Virus record (IMG/VR): IMGVR_UViG_3300026512_000008
Location: 1 to 64,000 of that record
Reading direction: 5' to 3' (one strand)
Length of the DNA stretch: 64,000 nucleotides
Source of the DNA: a virus
The notes under the pieces were generated by a model. It saw only the letters and a list, made by a program, of their open reading frames with translations. It searched no databases and had not been told where the DNA came from. Positions 53,040-61,868 of this stretch are shown here, piece by piece. How positions within the stretch are numbered: position 1 is the stretch's first letter; every line of letters starts with the position of its first letter. The position numbers were made by a program, and so were the translations under genes.

Positions 53040-53047
53040 TATAAATA
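53040..53047 (+). promoter_or_regulatory. T4-type late promoter (TATAAATA)
   Basis: An exact octamer lies 17 bases upstream of the gene at 53064. Confidence 0.55.
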
Positions 53048-53063
53048 ACTAAAAGGATATAAT

Positions 53064-53675
53064 ATGACAAGTGGATTGGTATTAAGATCAGAGAAAGGTT
53101 CTGAGTTAACACATAATGAAGTAGATGGAAATTTTATTTATCTTAAAAATATAGAAGAAGGGGATTTTTCTTCCTTAAATAATAGAATATCTGAATTAGA
53201 GCATCCAAATACAATAGCGTCAAGACACAATACTTTTAAATTAATAGAAAACGGTGTTTGTGAAGGATTTTCTAGTATTATAGTATTATTTACTGGTACA
53301 GTTCCTTCTGGAATTTTCCCAGATTCATCAATTAATTCCAATATTCATATTAGAGGTTTTTTATTTAATGATTCTAATGAAAAAATGTATTCTGTAGATA
53401 TTTATATTATTGCATATTGGGATATTGAAGATGAAGAATTGCGTTTTAGAGGACCAAATGTAAATAACTATAAAGTTTATAATACTCAAGAAGGGTTTGT
53501 AGTTGATATACAATCTTTCATAGCAGATAATGATGAAAGTATATCTTTTAATACAGATGATTTTTGGGCTGGTGATTTGGAAATAACTATTATTAATCAT
53601 GTAGACAGTAATGTACCAACTACTTTAGGTTCATATTTTACACCAACTTTAAAAACAGAATTACAAGAAGCTTAA
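53064..53675 (+). CDS. Tail fibre-associated virion protein
   Basis: This is a 203-residue protein. The N-terminus GLVLRSEKGSELTHNEVDGNFIYL is the familiar G-S-x-L-T-x-x-E-x-D-x-N-F-x-x-L element with which many phage fibre proteins begin. A short coiled coil follows (SSLNNRISELE). Residues 55-195 form a beta-rich domain with no recognised family (YSVDIYIIAYWDIEDEELRF). It would be attached to the baseplate or a fibre. SD AAAAGGA. Confidence 0.65.
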   Translation: MTSGLVLRSEKGSELTHNEVDGNFIYLKNIEEGDFSSLNNRISELEHPNTIASRHNTFKLIENGVCEGFSSIIVLFTGTVPSGIFPDSSINSNIHIRGFLFNDSNEKMYSVDIYIIAYWDIEDEELRFRGPNVNNYKVYNTQEGFVVDIQSFIADNDESISFNTDDFWAGDLEITIINHVDSNVPTTLGSYFTPTLKTELQEA

Positions 53676-53688
53676 AAAAGGAAAATAT

Positions 53689-55233
53689 ATGTCAATAACA
53701 GATAATGGATGTTACACAATATCAGGGTATGTTCAACCAGGATACGCGGAGTGTTCAAATGTACCCAACTCATCATCTGATTGTTATGTATATCCAGGGT
53801 ATGCTGTAGACGGGTATTTTGTATGTACAGTAGAAACAGAAACTACTCCTAGTACTACTAATAATAGTAATAAACCAGTATTTAAAGAAGATTATAAAAA
53901 ATCTTTTAGGGGTGCTCCTAGTGTAAAATTAGGACATACTGTGCAACAAAAAACACCAGATAAATATGATTTTGTTACTTCTATAATTATAAATTCGGAA
54001 CAAGGAGAACCTAATAAACCTACATTTATAAACACTCCAAAAGAATTATTAGAAACTTTTGGTACATATATTAATAAAGATATGAAGTATTGTTTGTCAT
54101 TTTTAGCATATTCACCTTCTTTATTAGTCACTAGAAGTATGGGTATAGAATCATATAATAGTAGTACATATGATTTTCCTTTAATTAAAATTAATAATTT
54201 TGAAGAGTTTACGGAATATCCAGAAGAAGATTTTTTACAAGAAGCAACGGTAAGATTTATAGCACAAACTCCTGGTACAGAAGGTAATTTATTAAAAGTG
54301 TCATTATTTACAAAAGAAGAACTTGATAATAATGAAAACATTTATAAACAATACAATGCTAAAGATATATTAAACGGTATGGATTCTGTATGCTATTGTG
54401 TTGCAATATTTAAAGATTTAGATGACGGTACGGCAGAACTTAAAGAAATGTTTGTAGTACCATTTAATGACCTTGAAAGTATTAATACACAATCAAAATT
54501 AGTATATTGTAGATTAAATGCTTATAATGATTTTCTTGATGGTTTTTATGATGGTAATGATTACAAATACACCGGTAACCTAGTGTTTGCTGATGGCGAT
54601 GCTGGTAGATATTATTATGGATATGATGGTAATCTAGAATTGTTAGACGGTAATATTGGATTTTATGACGGCGAAGAATTTAACGAAATTACTTACATAG
54701 TTAAATTTTACGGTGGTAATATTATGAAATTAGGTGACGGAAGCACTCAAATTCCTACAATGTATGATTTAGAAGAAACAGCAGAAGAACTAGATAATAA
54801 AACAAATTATAATATTGATTTACATATTGGTAATAATATTACATTATTTAGAGATGATGTTGTTAATATTGTAGGTACTCCGAAAGGTGTTGAACAAGCA
54901 ATAGATTTCAAGTTAATTTTTGATGCTAGAAGAAGCACATATCAAAGAGAAAAAACTAAAAATACATTCTTTATATATGGTGTAAAATTACTAGATAAAG
55001 AAGAAATTAATTGTAGCGCAGATTATGCCGGATTAAGAAGTAGAGATATATTATCGCATGGATTAGGAAGAAGTACTTCAAAAATTACAACACCTTTAAA
55101 AATAAATAGACTTAAAACAAACCCATCGCTCCCCGAAATGGACAATTTATATCAAAATGGTATAAACATAGTTAATAAAAGTAGAAATGTTGTTTATTGT
55201 AACGGTGAAATTATACATGAGGATAATTTATAA
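53689..55233 (+). CDS. Divergent tail sheath-like protein, N-terminal part
   Basis: This is a 514-residue protein distantly like the tail sheath but without its C-terminal domain. Sheath-like elements in order are: APSVKLGHTVQQKTP, FINTPKELLETFG, SFLAYSPSLLVTRSMG, then TPGTEGNLLKVSLF. Near the end come AGLRSRDILSHGLGRSTS and PLKINRL, GINIVNKSRNVVYCNGE. The N-terminal 50 residues contain repeated G-Y phrases with Cys (GYVQPGYAECSN, YPGYAVDGYFVC). The missing C-terminal sheath domain is the next gene, overlapping by one base (TAATG). It may form a minor ring, a baseplate collar or a sheath variant. Confidence 0.65.
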   Translation: MSITDNGCYTISGYVQPGYAECSNVPNSSSDCYVYPGYAVDGYFVCTVETETTPSTTNNSNKPVFKEDYKKSFRGAPSVKLGHTVQQKTPDKYDFVTSIIINSEQGEPNKPTFINTPKELLETFGTYINKDMKYCLSFLAYSPSLLVTRSMGIESYNSSTYDFPLIKINNFEEFTEYPEEDFLQEATVRFIAQTPGTEGNLLKVSLFTKEELDNNENIYKQYNAKDILNGMDSVCYCVAIFKDLDDGTAELKEMFVVPFNDLESINTQSKLVYCRLNAYNDFLDGFYDGNDYKYTGNLVFADGDAGRYYYGYDGNLELLDGNIGFYDGEEFNEITYIVKFYGGNIMKLGDGSTQIPTMYDLEETAEELDNKTNYNIDLHIGNNITLFRDDVVNIVGTPKGVEQAIDFKLIFDARRSTYQREKTKNTFFIYGVKLLDKEEINCSADYAGLRSRDILSHGLGRSTSKITTPLKINRLKTNPSLPEMDNLYQNGINIVNKSRNVVYCNGEIIHEDNL

Positions 55234-55544
55234 TGAAAAATGTAAAAAATACAACTATAAAATCATTAACAAATCAAATAACATATAATAGATTATTAAG
55301 GGCGACTAGAAAAATACTTATGGAAACAGTATTTGAATTTAATGATGATTACACAAGAAATTTAGTTGGACAAAAACTTAGAACATTATACAATAAAGCA
55401 AAAGAATTTGCAATAAATGATTATCGTATATATATTCGTGATTTTGATCCTGCTAAACCACATTATATGGAAGTAAATATTCAAATACAACTAAAATCGA
55501 TGATACATTATGTTCACTTAAATGTAAATAATGTAGATGAATAA
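55233..55544 (+). CDS. Divergent tail sheath-like protein, C-terminal domain
   Basis: This 103-residue protein aligns with the C-terminal domain of the sheath at 1217-1585. RLLRATRKILMETVFEFNDDYTRN matches the sheath block with L-F-x-x-L-E-R-S-L ... V-M-E-F-N-D-T-F-T-R-N. MEVNIQIQLKSMIHYVHLNV matches the sheath end LVVDIFIKPTYVAEFVQL. In the sheath this domain forms the inner-layer links between subunits. Here it is encoded as a separate, coupled cistron in a different frame from the N-terminal part. Confidence 0.7.
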   Translation: MKNVKNTTIKSLTNQITYNRLLRATRKILMETVFEFNDDYTRNLVGQKLRTLYNKAKEFAINDYRIYIRDFDPAKPHYMEVNIQIQLKSMIHYVHLNVNNVDE

Positions 55545-55580
55545 TATGAAACATTTTATTTAAGATACTTGTTATACTTA

Positions 55581-55588
55581 TATAAATA
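55581..55588 (+). promoter_or_regulatory. T4-type late promoter (TATAAATA)
   Basis: An exact octamer lies 23 bases upstream of the fibre gene at 55611, followed by a CGGAG ribosome site. Confidence 0.55.
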
Positions 55589-55610
55589 CTTAAAAAGTAC
55601 GGAGTAATTT

Positions 55611-57851
55611 ATGGCAAGTACAGGTATTATACAAAGAAGATACGCTAAACATGAACTTATTGCTAATCCACCGCTTGTTGGTGAAGTAGTATTTGCATTA
55701 GATACAGAAGAATTTGGAACGCTTATAAACGGTGATATCGTTTGGAAAGCGTTTGAAGATATTATTAAATCTGTTAATGGAAAAGTTGGTCATGTTGTTA
55801 TCACAAAAGAAGAATTAGGTTTAGGTGATGTAGATAATACATCCGATATGGATAAACCAGTTTCTACAGCAACACAATCATTATTTAACACACATACATC
55901 AAACACTGATAACCCTCATAATGTAACAAAAGAAACATTAAATTTAGAAAATGTAGATAATACATCTGATATGGATAAACCAGTTTCTACAGCAACAAAT
56001 GAAGAGTTGCTTAAAAAACTAGATAAAATAAGTACAGCAGTGAATTCTGAAAGATTGGGTGGTTTTTTACCAGAATATTTTATTAAAGACGGAACTGTTT
56101 ATAGTAAAAGTGAAACAGACGATATGCTAGCAACTAAAGTAAATTTAGGTGATGTTTACACAAAATTAGTTCTGGATGCTATGTTAGAAGACAAAGCAGA
56201 TAAAGACGATACATACACTAAAATAGATTCTGACAATAAATTTGAAGTAAAAACTAATAAAGGAGTTGCTTCTGGTTATGCTTCTTTAGACGGTGCAGGT
56301 AAAGTTCCAACTTCTCAATTACCATCAAGTGTAACAGGTAAATCTGTACAAACATACACTGACGAATTATCATTACCACAGCCAGGAGAAGCAGACACAA
56401 TTTATATTACTGAAGATACAAATTCTATGTTTAGTTATAATGTAGACAATAATACATACGAAAATATTAGTACATCTTTAGGCGAAACTGAAAATACTGC
56501 ATATCGTGGAGACTATGGTAAAATTGCGTACGAACATACACTTAACAAAAACAATCCTCATGAAGTTAGTGCAAGTGATGTTAATGCTTACAATAAAAGT
56601 GAAATAGATAGTAAAATATTAAATCACTTAAATGCACATAATCCACACGAAATTGATGCAGTAGATGTAGGTGCTTATACTACAGAAGATGTCGATAATT
56701 TAATAAATAATCATACATCAAACACAAACAATCCTCATAATGTTACTCCAGAGCAATTAAATGTTTATGAAAAACCTGTTTTAGATGCGCATAAAAATAA
56801 TATGAATAATCCTCATAATGTTACTCCAGAGCAATTAAATGTTTATACTAAAAATGAAGTTGATTTAAAATCAGAATATATAAGAACGGAACCAACTACT
56901 GTAACAGTTGGTGGTATTAAAAAGGGAGAAACTTTTGACGGAACTTTAGCAGATGTATTTGATAGATTATTTTATCCATTAACAACTAAAGAAGATACTC
57001 CTATCGATATTAATTTAGCAGACGAGGGTGCAAGCATTCCTGTTTCATCAATAACACAACCGTCAAACGGTACAGCATCATTAAATAATGACGGGACAAT
57101 AGTAACATATACACCAAATCAAGACTTTAACGGAGTAGACTCGTTTACATATACATCAGAAAACGGAAGTACTGGTACAATCTCTTTAACAGTTACTGCA
57201 GTAAATGATATTACTATAATACACAATGATACAGCTGTAATGGACCAAGATACTTCTATAAACATTGATGTATTAGCAAATGATACAGATGTTGATGGAA
57301 CAAAAAGTTCAGTAGAATCTGTGACTAATGGTTCACACGGTACAACAAGTATTAATTCAGACAATACAATTACATATACACCGGATACAGGATATTATGG
57401 AACAGATTCGTTTACATATACAAATGTTGAAGGAAATTCTGGTGTTGTTGATATTACAATTAACGAAGTTATTAAAGAATCTATGTATTACGGAGTTTGG
57501 GAATATAATACACCACCATTAACTATAGATGAGTTAAATAGTGTTGATTTCACTAAAGACGATACTAAATCTAGTTTAGATGGTACTTATACATTTAATG
57601 CTAAAGCATATGACAGTGAAGATCCTGATTATGTAGAAGGATCTAATAATGGTAATGGTGCTTATCATACATTTGTTTATCCAAAAACTTGGACACAAAT
57701 AGATGCGTCTACCGGTATAGTAGATAACTCTAATAATCAATCTGGTGGTTGGGAATACGACGCTGATATTACGATTGATGGTGTAGATTATTATGTTCTT
57801 AGAACATCGAACGAACAATACGCAGGTGATTATACTTATACAGTATCTTAA
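55611..57851 (+). CDS. Long tail fibre with Ig/cadherin-like domains
   Basis: This is a 746-residue fibre protein. Residues 1-85 (GIIQRRYAKHELIANPP, GKVGHVVITKEELGL) are paralogous to the start of the fibre at 19583, so both probably attach to the same site. The middle has VDNTSDMDKPVSTAT, NNPHNVTPEQLNVY and related repeats of fibre shafts, some near-identical in DNA. Residues 465-620 hold two Big_9/cadherin-like units (SNGTASLNND ... FNGVDSFTYTSENG and SHGTTSINSDN ... YGTDSFTYTNVEG). The end is a different beta-rich tip with no S74 chaperone. The Ig-like units may bind cell-surface sugars. Confidence 0.82.
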   Translation: MASTGIIQRRYAKHELIANPPLVGEVVFALDTEEFGTLINGDIVWKAFEDIIKSVNGKVGHVVITKEELGLGDVDNTSDMDKPVSTATQSLFNTHTSNTDNPHNVTKETLNLENVDNTSDMDKPVSTATNEELLKKLDKISTAVNSERLGGFLPEYFIKDGTVYSKSETDDMLATKVNLGDVYTKLVLDAMLEDKADKDDTYTKIDSDNKFEVKTNKGVASGYASLDGAGKVPTSQLPSSVTGKSVQTYTDELSLPQPGEADTIYITEDTNSMFSYNVDNNTYENISTSLGETENTAYRGDYGKIAYEHTLNKNNPHEVSASDVNAYNKSEIDSKILNHLNAHNPHEIDAVDVGAYTTEDVDNLINNHTSNTNNPHNVTPEQLNVYEKPVLDAHKNNMNNPHNVTPEQLNVYTKNEVDLKSEYIRTEPTTVTVGGIKKGETFDGTLADVFDRLFYPLTTKEDTPIDINLADEGASIPVSSITQPSNGTASLNNDGTIVTYTPNQDFNGVDSFTYTSENGSTGTISLTVTAVNDITIIHNDTAVMDQDTSINIDVLANDTDVDGTKSSVESVTNGSHGTTSINSDNTITYTPDTGYYGTDSFTYTNVEGNSGVVDITINEVIKESMYYGVWEYNTPPLTIDELNSVDFTKDDTKSSLDGTYTFNAKAYDSEDPDYVEGSNNGNGAYHTFVYPKTWTQIDASTGIVDNSNNQSGGWEYDADITIDGVDYYVLRTSNEQYAGDYTYTVS

Positions 57852-57855
57852 TCTT

Positions 57856-57863
57856 TATAAATA
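57856..57863 (+). promoter_or_regulatory. T4-type late promoter (TATAAATA)
   Basis: An exact octamer lies 16 bases upstream of the gene at 57879, in a short gap. Confidence 0.5.
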
Positions 57864-57878
57864 AATAAAAGGTTACAA

Positions 57879-58598
57879 ATGGCAGCATATACAGGTACAA
57901 TACCAATAACAGCACCAATATCTCCAAGAGATACAAGACACAAATACCCTACACACTTTGACCAATTTGGTAAAGGTGGGTATCAGTCTGTTTTATCAAT
58001 ATCTGAAAGAGACACAATTACTACAGACCGTAAAAAAAATGGTATGCTTGTTTATGTTATTGAAGAAGATAAAACTTATATTCTTAAAGAGAATAATTGG
58101 GAAGAAGTTAAAGTACAAATAACTGTACAGTCTTTAGATAATAGTGTTATATTTAATGATGTGGAAAATATTAAAGTTGATACAGATTCTGGTTTAGGAT
58201 TAAACCGAAATGTTAATGAAGCAGGAACTGTTATACTTACAGCACAAAAACCTTTTTGCGAATTTTCAGATTCGGCTGATAATAAAATTAGTGCTAACAA
58301 TACAGATACAGTTAAATTTGAAGAAACAAATACAATTATTCCTAAAATCCAAGGAAATTCTATAGCATTTAACACTAAAACATTTAATTATAAAAGTACT
58401 ACACCGTCCGTGCAACATATAGTAGAACATAATTTAAATACTGATTTAATTATTGTGAATGTATATGAAGTAAATGACAACAATACAAAAGATTACACAG
58501 TTATACCATATACTATATTGGATTTAAATACTATTGAGTTAACTTTAAGTGTTGCTAAAAATATTATGGTTAATATTATACCATTAGAACCTATATAA
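57879..58598 (+). CDS. Virion protein sharing a C-terminal domain with the next fibre
   Basis: This is a 239-residue virion protein. The N-terminal part reads GTIPITAPISPRDTRHKYPTH and includes MLVYVIEEDKTYILKENNWEEV, a W-ending strand common in fibre bases. The C-terminal 65 residues (HIVEHNLNTDLIIVNVYE ... LTLSVAKNIMVNIIP) are paralogous to the end of the next fibre (HTITHNLGDAFVTVALWI ... DLTVAKDIRVVV). The shared H-x-x-x-H-N-L domain may be an attachment or trimerisation unit. SD AAAAGG. Confidence 0.65.
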   Translation: MAAYTGTIPITAPISPRDTRHKYPTHFDQFGKGGYQSVLSISERDTITTDRKKNGMLVYVIEEDKTYILKENNWEEVKVQITVQSLDNSVIFNDVENIKVDTDSGLGLNRNVNEAGTVILTAQKPFCEFSDSADNKISANNTDTVKFEETNTIIPKIQGNSIAFNTKTFNYKSTTPSVQHIVEHNLNTDLIIVNVYEVNDNNTKDYTVIPYTILDLNTIELTLSVAKNIMVNIIPLEPI

Positions 58599-58628
58599 AA
58601 TTATATACCAATTAATATTTTTCAAATG

Positions 58629-58636
58629 TATAAATA
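58629..58636 (+). promoter_or_regulatory. T4-type late promoter (TATAAATA)
   Basis: An exact octamer lies 25 bases upstream of the ATG of the fibre gene at 58662, with AAAAAGGAGA as ribosome site. Confidence 0.6.
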
Positions 58637-58661
58637 AAACATATTAAAAAGGAGAATATTG

Positions 58662-60650
58662 ATGTCAACATTTACAGAAATACATGGTATATCACTAGCA
58701 GAAAATTCATACATTGAAAATATGCATGTGGAAATTTTAGAAACAGATCCAACAGCAACAGCAGCGGGACAGATTTGGTATAATTCAACAGAAAAAACAT
58801 ACAAAGCAACATCATATGATGAAGGCGGAGCAGTTGTAACAATCGTTCTTGGTGGTAAAGAAGAACTAGACGCATTTATTGCGGATTTAGCAACATCAAC
58901 AGGTGCATCAAAAATTGGTTATGATGGTGAAACAGGAACAAATAGCAAATTTTCAGTTCAAGCAGGAACATTAGACACATCATTAGACTCATTGGTACAA
59001 GGTGTTGATGCTAACGCTCAAGCACTTGCAGATTTAGGTGACGGTTCACTTACAGATATGCAAAATGAAATTGATGCAATTGAAACAGGTACAGGTTTAG
59101 AATCAGATGGTACATTTGTATCTTCAGTAGGAACAAACTACACAAACACTTCAGCATCATTAAAAGCAGCAACTGAAGATTTAGATGCTCAAGTAAAAGT
59201 AAATGCAGATGCAATTACACAAGAACAAGCAGACAGAGCGGCGGAAGATATTTTAAAACTTACTAAGTCTGGTGACGCAATGACTGGCGAATTATCACTT
59301 GGTGATAACAGAATTACAAATGTTGGTACACCAGTTGATGATACTGATGCAACTAATAAAGTTTATGTTGATAGTGCTATTGCAGGTATTTCATGGAAAC
59401 AACCAGTACAAGCAGCAACAGAAGCAAATATTACTTTAGAAGATTTACAAACTATTGATGGTGTTGTTTTAGCAGTAGGCGATAGAGTTCTTGTTAAAGA
59501 TCAAACTAATCTTGTCGAAAATGGTATTTACGATGTAGTAGACGGCGGTGCTTGGACTCGTTCAGCAGACTTTGATGATAGTCCAGACACAGAAGTTGAA
59601 GAAGGCGCAGCAGTATTTGTTGAAGGCGGTACTACAAACGCAGATAACGGTTTCACATTACTTGGTAATGATACAGATGGTACAGATGGAATTCAAGTTG
59701 GTTCAGACGAATTAGTATTTATTCAATTTTCTGGTGCTGGACAAGTTATTGCAGGTGCAGGTCTTTCAAAAACAGGTAACGAATTATTTATTAACATGGG
59801 TGCTGGTATTGTCGAACTTCCTTCTGATGAAGTAGGTATAGATGTTTCACCAACTGGTTCATTATTTAATACTTTAGACGGTTCTACTTCAAGTACTGAT
59901 ACAGATGCTCAATTAGCAGTAAAACTAGATGGTGCTACACTTACAAGTTCAGCAAATGGTCTTAAAATTACTGATTCTGTTCTTTCTGATATAGAAGACG
60001 AAATTCAATTAGTTCAAAATGAATTAGATGCTACACAAACAGGCGCAGGTTTAGATAGTGACGGTAGTTATACAGCAACTACATCAGCAAATTATGTTTC
60101 TTCAGCAGCATCGCTAGATGCAGGTATCCAATCACTCGATACTCAAGTTAAAACAAACGAAGATGCTATTTCACAAGAAGTAACTGATAGAACAAATGCT
60201 GATACTGCATTACAAAATGAATTAGATGCTACACAAACAGGCGCAGGTTTAGATGGTGACGGTAGTTATACAGCACCAGCAAGTGCTACTTATATTAATT
60301 CTGCAAGTTCATTATTCAATGCAACAGTTTTATTAGACACACAACTTAATACAAACACTGATGCTATTTCACAAGAAGTAACTGATAGAACAACAGCAGT
60401 AGCGGCACTAAACAATGCTATAAATGCAGGAAACTTCACTTATGAGTCAAGTGCACCAGCAACATCACACACAATAACTCACAATTTAGGCGATGCATTT
60501 GTAACAGTTGCATTATGGATTAAACAAGATGACAATTCATTTAAAAATGATATTGGTCAAATTACACTTAATACTAATGATAAATTAACAGTAGATCTTA
60601 CTGTTGCAAAAGATATTAGAGTAGTTGTAACAGCATCTAAAGACATATAG
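58662..60650 (+). CDS. Large fibre/virion protein with internal repeats
   Basis: This is a 662-residue, Thr/Ala/Asp-rich virion protein, less AT-rich in codon use than the accessory genes and probably abundant. Residues 45-100 have a QIWYNSTEKTYKA unit. The middle contains a domain with TLEDLQTIDGVVLAVGDRVLVKDQTN shared with the S74 fibre at 19583 (key motif QTIDGV ... DRVLVK). Two ELDATQTGAGLD repeats and coiled-coil-like QEVTDRT segments follow, then the HTITHNLG end domain. I take the ATG at 58662; a TTG one codon upstream is less likely. A terminator follows. Confidence 0.8.
   Translation: MSTFTEIHGISLAENSYIENMHVEILETDPTATAAGQIWYNSTEKTYKATSYDEGGAVVTIVLGGKEELDAFIADLATSTGASKIGYDGETGTNSKFSVQAGTLDTSLDSLVQGVDANAQALADLGDGSLTDMQNEIDAIETGTGLESDGTFVSSVGTNYTNTSASLKAATEDLDAQVKVNADAITQEQADRAAEDILKLTKSGDAMTGELSLGDNRITNVGTPVDDTDATNKVYVDSAIAGISWKQPVQAATEANITLEDLQTIDGVVLAVGDRVLVKDQTNLVENGIYDVVDGGAWTRSADFDDSPDTEVEEGAAVFVEGGTTNADNGFTLLGNDTDGTDGIQVGSDELVFIQFSGAGQVIAGAGLSKTGNELFINMGAGIVELPSDEVGIDVSPTGSLFNTLDGSTSSTDTDAQLAVKLDGATLTSSANGLKITDSVLSDIEDEIQLVQNELDATQTGAGLDSDGSYTATTSANYVSSAASLDAGIQSLDTQVKTNEDAISQEVTDRTNADTALQNELDATQTGAGLDGDGSYTAPASATYINSASSLFNATVLLDTQLNTNTDAISQEVTDRTTAVAALNNAINAGNFTYESSAPATSHTITHNLGDAFVTVALWIKQDDNSFKNDIGQITLNTNDKLTVDLTVAKDIRVVVTASKDI
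60015..60276 (+). repeat. Near-identical coding repeats in the fibre gene
   Basis: A segment of about 63 bases starting CAAAATGAATTAGATGCTAC occurs at 60015 and 60213 (period 198) with one or two differences, encoding ELDATQTGAGLD units. Confidence 0.8.
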
Positions 60651-60682
60651 TCTTTAGATTCTACTTAAACACTTAAACACTT

Positions 60683-60724
60683 AAACACTTAAATAAAGGC
60701 TTATAGGTTATATTTTAAGTGTTT
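60683..60724 (+). terminator. Hairpin terminator at the end of the fibre block
   Basis: An 11-bp stem (60683-60693 with 60714-60724), with a 20-base loop and followed by TTGCTTATTTTT, ends the structural operon. Just before it an 8-base unit ACTTAAAC is repeated about three times. Confidence 0.6.
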
Positions 60725-60799
60725 TTGCTTATTTTTATACAAAAAAACACCTTCTCTAAAAAAACTACTTCTCTAAAAAAATTTACATTAAAATAATTT

Positions 60800-60807
60800 T
60801 ATAAATA
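60800..60807 (+). promoter_or_regulatory. T4-type late promoter (TATAAATA)
   Basis: An exact octamer lies 17 bases upstream of the gene at 60824, after the terminator, so the following genes form a new transcription unit. Confidence 0.55.
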
Positions 60808-60823
60808 ATTAAAAAGGACATTT

Positions 60824-61039
60824 ATGGCATTAACTTATGCGGATAAACTTAAATACTCAAAAATTATTAGAACAAAATTTGATGAAATTAAACTGCTTAA
60901 AGATGATTTAATAGCGGCGTTAATAATAGATTCAAAAGAAGACTACGATTTTACAGTAAATATTATATTTTCAAAAATATCAGTAATAGAAACAAATATA
61001 GTAAACTTAAGAAAAGAATTTTTTGGAGAGGTATCCTAA
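60824..61039 (+). CDS. Small helical protein, unknown
   Basis: This is a 71-residue helical protein with no recognised family (ADKLKYSKIIRTKFDEIKLL; ending NLRKEFFGEVS). It shares size, helical character and the C-terminal phrase NLRK-(E/S)-F with the next gene, so the two are probably distant duplicates. Stop and next start overlap (TAATG). They open the transcription unit that includes the two-component system; a regulatory or virion role cannot be told apart. Confidence 0.5.
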   Translation: MALTYADKLKYSKIIRTKFDEIKLLKDDLIAALIIDSKEDYDFTVNIIFSKISVIETNIVNLRKEFFGEVS

Positions 61040-61263
61040 TGTTATCAAAACAACAACAGCAAGTAAAATGGATTGATATTGTATTTGATAATCTTGAAAG
61101 ATTAGAACTTAATATTATTCGTGGTATAGAAAATCAATCGTTTACCGAAGATTCATTATTTAAACTTCAAAATGATTTACAACATCATTATGGTGCAATT
61201 ACAAATCTCAGAAAATCATTCGATAAAAATACTTTTTTTACCGGTTATTTTACTGAAAATTAA
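61039..61263 (+). CDS. Small helical protein, unknown
   Basis: This is a 74-residue, helical protein (WIDIVFDNLERLELNIIRGI, HHYGAITNLRKSFDKNTF). It is similar in layout to the protein before it, with which it is translationally coupled. No function can be read from the sequence. The receiver-domain gene begins 10 bases downstream. Confidence 0.5.
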   Translation: MLSKQQQQVKWIDIVFDNLERLELNIIRGIENQSFTEDSLFKLQNDLQHHYGAITNLRKSFDKNTFFTGYFTEN

Positions 61264-61273
61264 AGGAAATACA

Positions 61274-61864
61274 ATGAAACTTAAATCAATTAGTCAATGG
61301 AATTTAAAAAATAAAGACGGAATAATAGTTGACAGCACAAACAATTTTAATATTCAAGAATTAGGTAATGTAGATTTTTCTAAACCGGGTATTTTAATTA
61401 TCGACGATAATGAAGGTATTTGCTCTTTTATTGAGGATGACTTTGAGGAACTAGATGTGAATGGTAAGATTAATTTAAATAATTATAATGTATTTGTTTT
61501 TTATGGAATTATGTGTGCGTATGATCTTATAGCAACTATTCAAAAATATCCTAATATGAATATACAAAAAGCAATCATAGATATTACATACTCAGGAACA
61601 GTAGAAACAAATAAAGGTAATATAAAATTAAATGGTGTAGATATTTTTGAAATACTTTATGAAATAAATCCTAATCTTGATTATTTATTTTACACAGGTA
61701 ATCAAATGAATAATCATATTAAAATTATTAGTGAAATTATGAGAAAATACACAAAATTAACTAATAAAAAAATAACAGACGATATATTATTTAAAACTCA
61801 ATTTAGTATGAATGACCGTAGAAAATATATAGCAGAACACTTATTTAATATAACAGTACAATAA
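61274..61864 (+). CDS. Response-regulator receiver-like protein
   Basis: This is a 196-residue protein with a CheY-like receiver domain. ILIIDDNEGI supplies the acidic pair D44/D45, KAIIDITY the phospho-acceptor D103, YLFYTGNQM the Thr T141, and ILFKTQF the conserved Lys K174. Spacing between D45 and D103 and the later strands is somewhat long, with an insertion around VETNKGNIKLNGVD. No DNA-binding output domain is attached. I chose the ATG at 61274 (AAAGGAAAT upstream); the longer frame from 61172 overlaps the previous gene fully. The histidine kinase gene follows by 4 bases. Confidence 0.72.
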   Translation: MKLKSISQWNLKNKDGIIVDSTNNFNIQELGNVDFSKPGILIIDDNEGICSFIEDDFEELDVNGKINLNNYNVFVFYGIMCAYDLIATIQKYPNMNIQKAIIDITYSGTVETNKGNIKLNGVDIFEILYEINPNLDYLFYTGNQMNNHIKIISEIMRKYTKLTNKKITDDILFKTQFSMNDRRKYIAEHLFNITVQ

Positions 61865-61868
61865 AAAT

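Noticed and set aside
60661-60692. ACTTAAAC short tandem repeats as a regulatory site or origin
   Set aside because: Only about three copies, and part of them forms the terminator stem; too little to call an origin.
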